Positions 5,694 through 11,813 of a stretch of DNA of 15,960 nucleotides are shown here, in pieces. Every line of letters starts with the position of its first letter. Position 1 is the stretch's first letter. The notes under the pieces were generated by a model. The model saw nothing but the letters and a program-made list of their open reading frames with translations, made no database searches and had not been told where the DNA came from. This DNA is from JBHIBC01 sp046758905 (GTDB taxonomy: Bacteria > Acidobacteriota > Polarisedimenticolia > Gp22-AA2). The position numbers and the translations under genes were made by a program. The stretch is taken from contig JBHIBC010000063.1 of assembly GCA_046758905.1 (NCBI GenBank), positions 1 through 15,960 on the forward strand, written 5' to 3'.

Positions 5694-7204
5694 CGGGCCG
5701 CCCGTGCTCCGCTCCGGCCCCGCCCGCGTGACCCGGATCCGCCGGAGGGCGCCCCCCGGGACCCCCGGCGCCCGGCCGTGCCCCCGACCTCCTCCCCCGT
5801 CGGCCGGCGCCGTCCCGGCGCTTCCTCCCTTAGCTCGATCAAGACCCCGCCGGTCCTCTTCGGGTGGATGAACGCCACGCGCGATCCTTCCGCGCCCGGA
5901 CGGCACGCCTCGCCCGCCGGCATCAGGCCCGCCCGGCGGAACAGCTCGACCGCCGCCCGCAGGTTCTCGACTCGGAAGCAGACGTGGTGGATCCCCTCCC
6001 CCCGCCTGGAGATGAACCGGGCGACGGTGGAGGTCGCGTCGATCGGCTCCAGCAGCTCGATCCGGGCTCGGCCGGCGGGCAGCATCGCCACCCTGACACC
6101 CTCGCCCGGCACCTCCTCGATCCCGGTCAGGTCGAGGCCGAGCAGATCGCGATAGACGGCGATGCGTTCGTCGAGGTCCCGGACGGCGATGCCCAAGTGG
6201 TCGAGCACGGGGGCGCCGGGCCCTGCGGCGGCCTCCGCCCGGCGGGCCGGCTCGCGCCCCCCGCTGGCCCGGAGCCGCCGGAGGACCTCCCGGGCGGCCG
6301 TGTAGGGATCGATCTCCCGCGCCTGGAGGCGCTCCTCGAAGAGCGACATCTCGTCCCGGCCCATCTCCTCCGCGGCGAGCCGGCTCACCACCGAGTCGCG
6401 CAGGATCTCGAGGAGCCGGGTGGCGAGGTTGGCGCGGTGGCGGGCATCGAGGCGGCCTTTCTCGCGCAGGTGGCGCGAGTGGTCGTCGATCGCGGCGGCC
6501 ACCTTCTCGACGCCGCGACCGTCCGAGGCGACCGTCCTGACGATGGGCGGCCGCCACGGGCGGGGCTCGGCGAGCGTCAGCATCGACTCGAGGTCCGACT
6601 CGAGGCGCTCGGCGCCGGGATGGTCGGCCTTGTTGATCACCAGGATGTCGGCGATCTCGAGGATGCCGGCCTTGATCGCCTGGATGTCATCGCCCTGGCC
6701 GGGAGTCAGGATCACCAGGATCGTATCGGCGGCCCGCACCACGTCCACCTCGTCCTGTCCGACGCCGACCGTCTCGATCAGGATCGGGTCGCGGCCGGAG
6801 GCGTCGATCAGGTCGACGGCGTCGCGGGTGGCGCGCGCCAGCCCTCCGTGGCGGCCCCGGCTGGCCATGGAGCGGATGAACACCGCGCTGTCGAGCGTGT
6901 GCTCGGTCATCCGGACCCGGTCGCCCAGGATCGCGCCGCCGCTGAACGCGCTGCTCGGGTCGACGGCCACCACCCCGAGCGCGCGGCCGCGGGAGCGGTA
7001 CAGGCCGACGAGACGGCTGACCAGGGTGCTCTTCCCGACCCCGGGCGCCCCGGTGATGCCGATGACGGTCGATCGGCCCGTGTTCCGGAACAGCGCCGCG
7101 AGGATCTCCTCGCCCCGCGGGGACTGCTGCTCGAGAAGGGAGATGGCGCGAGCCAGAGCGACCGGGTCGCCGGCGGCGACCGCGGCCGCGATCGATCGTG
7201 TCAC
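5690..7204 (-). CDS. meaB: fusion of MeaB-type GTPase with methylmalonyl-CoA epimerase
   Basis: One 504-residue frame with two complete enzymes. Residues 1-316 are a MeaB/ArgK G-protein, the chaperone that loads and protects B12 in methylmalonyl-CoA mutase: Walker A GAPGVGKST (52-60), VDPSSAFSGGAILGDRVRM (81-99), ETVGVGQDEVDV (144-155), NKAD (191-194). After a short linker (317-332), residues 333-460 are a VOC-fold methylmalonyl-CoA epimerase, which interconverts the (S) and (R) forms. Expected metal ligands are His336, Glu383, one of His406/His407, and Glu457. Both parts are near their usual free-standing lengths (about 320 and 130). Residues 461-504 are a low-complexity Gly/Arg tail not typical of either family. 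The GTG start at 7204 overlaps the acyl-CoA dehydrogenase stop (GTGA), and the stop overlaps the next ATG, so both ends are fixed by context. The mutase itself is not in the window. Confidence 0.93.
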   Translation of the reverse strand: MTRSIAAAVAAGDPVALARAISLLEQQSPRGEEILAALFRNTGRSTVIGITGAPGVGKSTLVSRLVGLYRSRGRALGVVAVDPSSAFSGGAILGDRVRMTEHTLDSAVFIRSMASRGRHGGLARATRDAVDLIDASGRDPILIETVGVGQDEVDVVRAADTILVILTPGQGDDIQAIKAGILEIADILVINKADHPGAERLESDLESMLTLAEPRPWRPPIVRTVASDGRGVEKVAAAIDDHSRHLREKGRLDARHRANLATRLLEILRDSVVSRLAAEEMGRDEMSLFEERLQAREIDPYTAAREVLRRLRASGGREPARRAEAAAGPGAPVLDHLGIAVRDLDERIAVYRDLLGLDLTGIEEVPGEGVRVAMLPAGRARIELLEPIDATSTVARFISRRGEGIHHVCFRVENLRAAVELFRRAGLMPAGEACRPGAEGSRVAFIHPKRTGGVLIELREEAPGRRRPTGEEVGGTAGRRGSRGAPSGGSGSRGRGRSGARAAR

Positions 7205-8361
7205 GGGGTCTGCTCCCGGACACACCCCAGGAGGTGGCGCGCGATCACCAGGCGCTGAATCTCCGAGGTCCCCTCGCCGATCGTGGTGATCTTCGCGTCC
7301 CTGAAGAACCGCTCGACGGGGTAGTCTTTGATGTAGCCGTACCCGCCGTGGATCTGCACCGCTCGGTCGGTGACCCGCATCGCGGCTTCGGAGGCGTAGA
7401 GCTTGGCCATGGAGGCGGCCATGGTGACCTCGCGGCCGGCGTCCTTGAGGAACGCGGCGTGCTGCACCAGCAGCCGCGCCGCCTGGATGTCCATCGCCGA
7501 ATCGGCGAGCATCCACTGCACCGCCTGGAACTCGGCGATCGGCTGCCCGAACTGCCGGCGCTGCCGGGCGTAGCGCGTGGCGTGCTCGAAGGCGCCCTGA
7601 GCGATCCCCACCGCCAGCGCCGCGATCCCGATGCGCCCGGCGTCGAGGATCCGGAGCGCGTCGATGAACCCCTCGCCCTCGGCGCCGAGGCGCTGCGCGT
7701 CCGGGACCCGACAGTCCTGCATGACGATCTCGGCCGTATCGGAGGCGCGGCAGCCGAGCTTGTCCTCCTTCCTCCCGGTGAGGAAGCCCTTCATGCCCCG
7801 CTCCAGGATGAAGGCGGAGATCCCGTGCTTGCCCGCGGAGGGGTCGCTCAGGGCGAAGACCACGGCGACGTCGCAGACCGAGCCGTGGGTGGCGAAGGTC
7901 TTCGACCCGTTGAGGATCCAGTCGGATCCCTCCCGCACGGCGGTGGCGCGGGTGCCCGAGGCGTCGCTGCCGGCGGTCGGCTCCGTCAGGCTCCAGGCCC
8001 CGATCTTCTCGCCGCGCGCTAGCGGCACGAGGTAGCGCCGCTTCTGCTGCTCCGTGCCGGCGACGAATATGTGGTTGCAGCACAGGGAGTTGTGGGCGGC
8101 CACCGAGAGCCCTATCGCGCCGTCGACCCGGGCCAGCTCCTCGATGATCAGCACGTAGTCCAGGTAGGTGAGGCCGGCGCCGCCGTACTCCGGAGGGAAG
8201 AGGACGCCGAGCATCCCCATCGCGCCCAGCCTCTTCATGGTCTCGATGGGAAAGGTCTGAGTCTCGTCGAGCCTCCTGGAGTGGGGGGTGATCTCCCGCT
8301 CGGCGAACTCGCGCACGGTGCGGCGCGTCAGCTCCTGCTCGGTGGTCAGCCTGAAGTCCAA
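7201..8361 (-). CDS. acyl-CoA dehydrogenase (short/branched-chain type)
   Basis: FAD enzyme catalysing the first, alpha-beta oxidation step of an acyl-CoA, passing electrons to ETF; cytoplasmic tetramer. The 386 residues match the SCAD/butyryl-CoA class in length and motifs: GVLFPPEYGGAGL (52-64), AWSLTEPTAGSDASG (121-135, FAD/substrate binding), AGRIGIAALAVGIAQGA, YARQRRQFGQPIAEFQ, IHGGYGYIKDYPVERFFRDAKI, and IGEGTSEIQ, where Glu363 is the expected catalytic base in the common C-terminal position. The start is TTG at 8361, following GGAGCGAGG; the resulting MDFRLTTEQ opening is the normal family start. Being operonic with a MeaB-epimerase fusion suggests substrates feeding propionyl/methylmalonyl-CoA (branched-chain or odd-chain acids), but exact specificity cannot be read from sequence. 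Confidence 0.95.
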   Translation of the reverse strand: MDFRLTTEQELTRRTVREFAEREITPHSRRLDETQTFPIETMKRLGAMGMLGVLFPPEYGGAGLTYLDYVLIIEELARVDGAIGLSVAAHNSLCCNHIFVAGTEQQKRRYLVPLARGEKIGAWSLTEPTAGSDASGTRATAVREGSDWILNGSKTFATHGSVCDVAVVFALSDPSAGKHGISAFILERGMKGFLTGRKEDKLGCRASDTAEIVMQDCRVPDAQRLGAEGEGFIDALRILDAGRIGIAALAVGIAQGAFEHATRYARQRRQFGQPIAEFQAVQWMLADSAMDIQAARLLVQHAAFLKDAGREVTMAASMAKLYASEAAMRVTDRAVQIHGGYGYIKDYPVERFFRDAKITTIGEGTSEIQRLVIARHLLGCVREQTP

Positions 8362-8403
8362 GTGGGGCCCTCGCTCCGACCCCCCAGGGGGCGGAAGACG
8401 GTG

Positions 8404-8433
8404 ATTCTAGTGCACCCCCCAGAGGCGGGTCAA
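8404..8433 (-). promoter_or_regulatory. promoter of the acyl-CoA dehydrogenase operon
   Basis: On the minus strand: -35 TTGACC (top 8428-8433), 18-base spacer, -10 TAGAAT (top 8404-8409), five of six consensus bases in each box. The predicted start is near 8398, about 37 bases before the TTG start at 8361. It resembles the other TTGAC-type promoters in this window (3012-3040, 3460-3488). Confidence 0.6.
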
Positions 8434-8514
8434 GCGCAAGAAAAATCAAGGAGATACAGGCGCGCCCGAGGGGCTTCCGCGGGGACGCTCCTGCGGCGGC
8501 GAGCGTATCGAGTC

Positions 8515-8543
8515 TTGTGTCAACAGCTTAACCAACTGATAAT
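8515..8543 (+). promoter_or_regulatory. possible upstream promoter of hsp20
   Basis: TTGTGT (8515-8520), 17-base spacer, GATAAT (8538-8543). The -10 box matches five of six bases and the -35 box three of six. It would give a long leader running through the palindrome at 8559-8580. Weaker than the promoter at 8584-8612. Confidence 0.25.
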
Positions 8544-8558
8544 ACACGAGTTATTAAA

Positions 8559-8580
8559 ATGTGATAAATTACTATCACAT
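8559..8580. promoter_or_regulatory. perfect inverted repeat, operator-like
   Basis: ATGTGATA (8559-8566) and TATCACAT (8573-8580) are exact reverse complements separated by 6 bases, ending 3 bases before the hsp20 -35 box. The position suits an activator or repressor site. The TGTGA/TCACA half-sites are 10 bases apart rather than the 6 of a CRP/FNR-type site, and it does not resemble CIRCE or HAIR, the usual heat-shock repressor sites. Confidence 0.55.
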
Positions 8581-8583
8581 CAC

Positions 8584-8612
8584 TTGACAATAAAATGCTC
8601 AGACATTAGACT
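8584..8612 (+). promoter_or_regulatory. main promoter of hsp20
   Basis: Perfect -35 TTGACA (8584-8589), 17-base spacer, -10 TAGACT (8607-8612, four of six). The -35 box reads CTTGACA in context, so a heat-shock sigma (RpoH-like) promoter is also conceivable, but the GC-rich RpoH -10 element is not evident. The predicted start is near 8619, giving a leader of about 79 bases. Confidence 0.6.
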
Positions 8613-8617
8613 ATGTT

Positions 8618-8648
8618 CCGGATGACCGGCTGGGCCCTCATGGGGCCC
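8618..8648 (+). promoter_or_regulatory. two tandem hairpins in the hsp20 leader
   Basis: CCGG-ATGA-CCGG (8618-8629) is followed at once by GGGCCC-TCATG-GGGCCC (8632-8648), a 6-bp all-GC stem. They start at the predicted 5' end of the transcript. They could protect the mRNA end or be part of a temperature-responsive leader, as known for many hsp20 genes. Neither stem covers the ribosome sites at 8655-8659 and 8684-8692, so a thermometer role is not shown. Confidence 0.4.
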
Positions 8649-8697
8649 CTGAGCGGAGGAAACAGTGAGAGGCAATCGGATGCAGGAGGAGGAAACC

Positions 8698-9141
8698 ATG
8701 TCGATCACCGCACTGACCAGGTGGGACCCGTTTCGCGACCTGTTCTCCATCCAGGAGCGCCTGAACCGGGTGTTCGGCGATCCGCTCTCGCGCTTCCCGA
8801 TCCCCGACACCGTCAGCGCCTGGTACCCCCCGGTCGACATCTACGAGGAGGACGACCGGATCGTGGTCCGCGCCGAGCTGCCGGGAGTGAGCAAGGACGA
8901 CATCGACGTCAACGTGGAGAGCGGGACGATCACCCTGAGGGGCGAGAAGAAGCAGGAGAAGAAGGTCGACTCCGACAACGTCTACCGGGTCGAGCGCTTC
9001 TACGGCTCGTTCTCCAGGAGCTTCGCGCTGCCCTCGACCATTGACCCGGGCAAGATCGAGGCGCGCTATAAGGACGGCGTGCTCGAGGTCGTCCTCCCGA
9101 AGGCGGAGGAGGCCCGGCCGAGGAGGATCTCGGTCCGCTGA
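8698..9141 (+). CDS. hsp20: small heat-shock protein, Hsp20/alpha-crystallin family
   Basis: ATP-independent holdase that binds unfolding proteins and forms large oligomers in the cytoplasm. The 147 residues show the typical opening MSITALTRWDPFRDLF, an alpha-crystallin domain at about 44-137 (PPVDIYEEDDRIVVRAELPGV; the diagnostic DGVLEVVLPK at 126-135) and a C-terminal I-x-V (ISV, 144-146), the motif that docks neighbouring dimers. The ATG at 8698 is chosen because the protein then starts like its family and has AGGAGGAGG 5 bases upstream. A GTG at 8665, with its own GGAGG 5 bases upstream, is in frame and would add 11 residues. The gene stands alone, with its own promoter region and a terminator-like hairpin after it; heat or stress control is likely from the family. 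Confidence 0.95.
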   Translation: MSITALTRWDPFRDLFSIQERLNRVFGDPLSRFPIPDTVSAWYPPVDIYEEDDRIVVRAELPGVSKDDIDVNVESGTITLRGEKKQEKKVDSDNVYRVERFYGSFSRSFALPSTIDPGKIEARYKDGVLEVVLPKAEEARPRRISVR

Positions 9142-9172
9142 GGTTCCTGGCGCGCCGCACGGCGCCGCGGCA

Positions 9173-9192
9173 CCGCCGCCGTGAGGCGGCGG
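9173..9192. terminator. GC-rich hairpin between convergent hsp20 and ltaE
   Basis: An 8-bp perfect stem, CCGCCGCC/GGCGGCGG, closes a GTGA loop (GNRA type on the plus-strand RNA). It lies 31 bases past the hsp20 stop and 14 bases past the ltaE stop on the other strand, so it could serve both genes. No proper U-run follows (GTTCTT is the nearest on the plus strand), so termination strength is uncertain. Confidence 0.4.
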
Positions 9193-9206
9193 CGCCGCAC
9201 CGTTCT

Positions 9207-10310
9207 TCAGCCCCCTTCACCCATGATCCTGCGGAGCCGCTCTGCGGCGGCCTCGATCTGCCCCCGGTCGACCTCGTAATGGGTCACGGCCCGGATCCGG
9301 CGCGGCCCGACGGCGAGGGCGCGCACCCCTTCCCTGCCCCACTGCTCGACGAGCTGTCGGGCGGTCCGGCCCGGGGCGGTTACCTCGAAGATCACGATGT
9401 TCGTCTGCACCCTGGCCAGATCCACCGCGAGCCCGGCGATCTCGCCGATCCGTTCCGCCAGCCGCCGCGCGTTGGCGTGGTCCTCGGCCAGCCGCTCGAC
9501 CTGGCTGTCGAGCGCCACGAGACCGGCGGCGGCGAGGACACCGGCCTGTCGCAGGCCGCCGCCCATCCGCTTCCGGACGCTCAGCGCCTCCTCGACGAAG
9601 GAGGAGGGACCGGCCAGGACCGAGCCGACCGGGGCCCCGAGCCCCTTCGACAGGCAGAACATCACCGAGTCGAACGGACGGACCAGCTCCTCCGCGGGCC
9701 GGGAGAGCGCGACGGCGGCGTTGAAGATCCGGGCGCCGTCGAGATGGGTCGGGATGCTCTGCTCGCGGGCCAGGGCGCACACCTGCTCCGCCCGCGACTG
9801 GGGATAGATGGTGCCGCCAGCCATGTTGTGCGTGTTCTCCAGGGCGATCAGCCCCGTCCGGGTCAGGTAGTAGACGGGCGGATGGAGGGCGGAGCGCACC
9901 GCGTCGGCCGAGAGGAAGCCGTCCTCCTCGCGCAGCGGGCGTGCCAGCACTCCCGAGAAGGCGGCCATCATCGCCAGCTCGTAGTTGAAGATATGACTGC
10001 GCTCCTCGAGGATGACCTCCTGCCCCGGCTGGGTCCAGACCTTGACGGCGACCTGATTGCCCATCGTGCCGCTCGGCACGAACAGCGCCGCCTCCTTGCC
10101 GAGCAGCTCCGCGGATCGCTCCTCCAGGCGCCGCACGGTCGGATCCTCGCGGAAGACGTCGTCCCCGACCTCGGCCTCGGCCATCGCCCGGCGCATGGCC
10201 GGCGTGGGTCGGGTGACCGTGTCGGAGCGCAGGTCGATCGGGCCCCCCTCGCCGGACCCCCGGCGGCGGAGCGCGCCGGCCAGCTCGCGGAACGCCCCCC
10301 CCTGAGCCAT
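9207..10310 (-). CDS. ltaE: low-specificity L-threonine aldolase
   Basis: PLP enzyme splitting L-threonine or L-allo-threonine into glycine and acetaldehyde; cytoplasmic fold-type I. The 367 residues match the family: DLRSDTVTRPTPAMRRAM (26-43), VGDDVFREDPTV (48-59), FVPSGTMGNQVAV (77-89), RSHIFNYE (104-111; His107 stacks on PLP), LENTHNMAGG (157-166), HLDGARIFNAAV (189-200; Asp191 binds the pyridine N) and FCLSKGLGAPVGS (218-230; Lys222 forms the PLP Schiff base). The ATG at 10310 gives a slightly long N-terminus before the conserved DLRSDT. The AGGA upstream is a weak ribosome site, so a later start cannot be excluded. It diverges from the sulfatase-like gene across 42 bp. Confidence 0.95.
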   Translation of the reverse strand: MAQGGAFRELAGALRRRGSGEGGPIDLRSDTVTRPTPAMRRAMAEAEVGDDVFREDPTVRRLEERSAELLGKEAALFVPSGTMGNQVAVKVWTQPGQEVILEERSHIFNYELAMMAAFSGVLARPLREEDGFLSADAVRSALHPPVYYLTRTGLIALENTHNMAGGTIYPQSRAEQVCALAREQSIPTHLDGARIFNAAVALSRPAEELVRPFDSVMFCLSKGLGAPVGSVLAGPSSFVEEALSVRKRMGGGLRQAGVLAAAGLVALDSQVERLAEDHANARRLAERIGEIAGLAVDLARVQTNIVIFEVTAPGRTARQLVEQWGREGVRALAVGPRRIRAVTHYEVDRGQIEAAAERLRRIMGEGG

Positions 10311-10352
10311 GACGCGGATCCTACACGAGTTGTCTCGCCGGGGAGGGCTATA

Positions 10353-11813
10353 ATGCGCGCCGCCATGCCCCGCCGGCTCCGTGCGGCCCTGGCCCTCGCG
10401 GCCCTCCCCTGCCTGCTGGCCGGCTGCCCCGGACGCACGCCGCGCGGCAGCGTCCTGCTGATCACCGTCGACACCCTGCGGGCCGATCACCTGGGCTGCT
10501 ACGGCTACGCGCGCCCCACCTCGCCGAACATGGATCGGCTCGCGGCCGACGGCGTCCTGTTCGAGAGGGTGTACGCCTCCGTGCCCCGGACCACCCAGTC
10601 GATCGCCTCGATCCTGACGGGACGCTACCCGAACGGACACGGGGCGCGAGGGCTCATCTCCTCCCTGTCCGATACCAACCTGACCCTGGCGGAGATCCTG
10701 AGCCGCGAGGGGTACGCCACCGCGGCCTTCGTGTCCAACATGTTCCTGAGCCCGGGACAGGGATTCGGACAGGGGTTCGACATCTATGACAACCCGATCG
10801 GGCGCTGGGAGGGGAACTCCGCCTCGCGGATCACGCTGGAGGCCCTCGAGTGGCTGGGGCGGCTCGATCCGAAGGCGCCGTTCTTCCTCTGGGTGCACTA
10901 TCTCGATCCGCATTGGACGTACGACCCCTCCCCGCCCTTCGACTCCGCCTTCGACGTCGGTCGTGGCGAGCCGCTCACCCTCTACGAGGACGTGCGCGCG
11001 GGGCGGCTGTCCAGGGGCCAGGTGATCTTCGAGAACCGGCTGAGCCGGCGGCAGGTGGCGCGTGTCGTGGCGCTGTACGACGGGGAGATCGCGCAGGTCG
11101 ATGCCGCGCTCGCCCCCCTGATCGAGCGGACCCGCGGGCGGGATCCTCCCGTGCTCATCGTCCTGACGTCCGACCACGGAGAGAGCCTCGGCGAGCATGA
11201 CTACTACTTCGCGCACGGCGAGTACCTGTACCAGCCGGGCCTGCACATACCCCTGATCATCACCTACCCGGGGCGCGTCCCTGCGGGCCTCCGCAGCGCG
11301 GCCCTGGCGCAGAACGTCGATATCGCGCCGACCGTCCTGTCGCTCTTGGGGATCGACGCCCTTCACGCGGCGGACGGGCGCCCTCTCCTGGTCCGGGAGC
11401 GGCGCTCCCGGCCGACCGGCGGGGCGCCGGCGGAGGCCGCACCCCGGTTCGTCCCCTCGCCCGGCCGCTCGATCGTCTTCGCCGAGAGCGACTTCCAGCT
11501 GATCCATCCGGAGAACAAGCGGTACCACGTTCCCGGCCCGCGTGGGCGCTGGTCCTCGGCCTCGGACGGGCGCTACAAGCTGATCCACATCCCCACCCGC
11601 CCGGGCGAGCTTCTGGAGCTGTACGACCTCCGGGACGACCCCGCGGAGAGCATCGACCTTCAGGGGAGGCTCGAGGCGCGCGAGGTGCGCTCGCGGCTCC
11701 TGAGGGAGCTGAAGCGGTTCGTGGACTACGACCCCGGGATCGGGATCCGCGAGCCCGGGTCGATGGCCGCCGACGAGCTGGACAGGCTCAGATCGCTCGG
11801 CTACCTCAACTGA
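10353..11813 (+). CDS. lipoprotein of the sulfatase/alkaline phosphatase superfamily
   Basis: The N-terminus is a lipoprotein signal, hydrophobic core then LLAGC with Cys25 as lipidation site, so the enzyme should be anchored outside the inner membrane. Residues 32-340 form the sulfatase-type core: LLITVDTLRADHLGCYGY (35-52; Asp40 a metal ligand) and TSDHGESLGEHD (272-283; Asp274/His275 metal ligands). In the CxPSRASLLTG position the protein reads TTQSIASILTG (80-90), so Thr80 sits where arylsulfatases have the Cys/Ser converted to formylglycine. Thr is the nucleophile in phosphoethanolamine/phosphoglycerol transferases of the same superfamily, so sulfatase activity should not be assumed. The C-terminus (YDLRDDPAE, LRSLGYLN) is typical of bacterial sulfatase-like proteins. 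The ATG at 10353 is preceded by GGGAGG 6 bases away; an ATG at 10365 is in frame. Confidence 0.9.
   Translation: MRAAMPRRLRAALALAALPCLLAGCPGRTPRGSVLLITVDTLRADHLGCYGYARPTSPNMDRLAADGVLFERVYASVPRTTQSIASILTGRYPNGHGARGLISSLSDTNLTLAEILSREGYATAAFVSNMFLSPGQGFGQGFDIYDNPIGRWEGNSASRITLEALEWLGRLDPKAPFFLWVHYLDPHWTYDPSPPFDSAFDVGRGEPLTLYEDVRAGRLSRGQVIFENRLSRRQVARVVALYDGEIAQVDAALAPLIERTRGRDPPVLIVLTSDHGESLGEHDYYFAHGEYLYQPGLHIPLIITYPGRVPAGLRSAALAQNVDIAPTVLSLLGIDALHAADGRPLLVRERRSRPTGGAPAEAAPRFVPSPGRSIVFAESDFQLIHPENKRYHVPGPRGRWSSASDGRYKLIHIPTRPGELLELYDLRDDPAESIDLQGRLEAREVRSRLLRELKRFVDYDPGIGIREPGSMAADELDRLRSLGYLN

Larger units (their letters stand above)
8434..8583. other. non-coding AT-rich regulatory island between divergent operons
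   Basis: The 336-bp gap between the acyl-CoA dehydrogenase start and hsp20 holds no credible gene. Its first half is ordinary GC-rich sequence. From about 8512 to 8617 composition drops sharply (runs such as TTATTAAAATG and GATAAATTA) compared with roughly 70 % GC around it. This stretch carries the inverted repeat at 8559-8580, the hsp20 promoter and a weaker promoter-like pair at 8515-8543. The composition shift fits a regulated, easily melted promoter region more than a foreign gene remnant. Confidence 0.6.

Noticed and set aside
6190..6260. Separate mce gene starting inside the fusion
   Set aside because: A GTG codon occurs just before LDHLGIAV, but there is no ribosome site before it and no stop between the two domains, so a fusion is simpler.
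8559..8580. CRP/FNR-type site
   Set aside because: Half-sites TGTGA and TCACA are present but 10 bases apart; the CRP arrangement needs 6.
8512..8617. CIRCE or HAIR heat-shock operator before hsp20
   Set aside because: Neither the TTAGCACTC/GAGTGCTAA pair nor a CTTGAGT/ACTCAAG pair is present; CTTGAC at 8583 is part of the -35 box.
8512..8617. Remnant of a mobile element or foreign DNA
   Set aside because: AT-rich, but too short, with no transposase fragment, terminal repeats or target duplication; promoter elements explain it.
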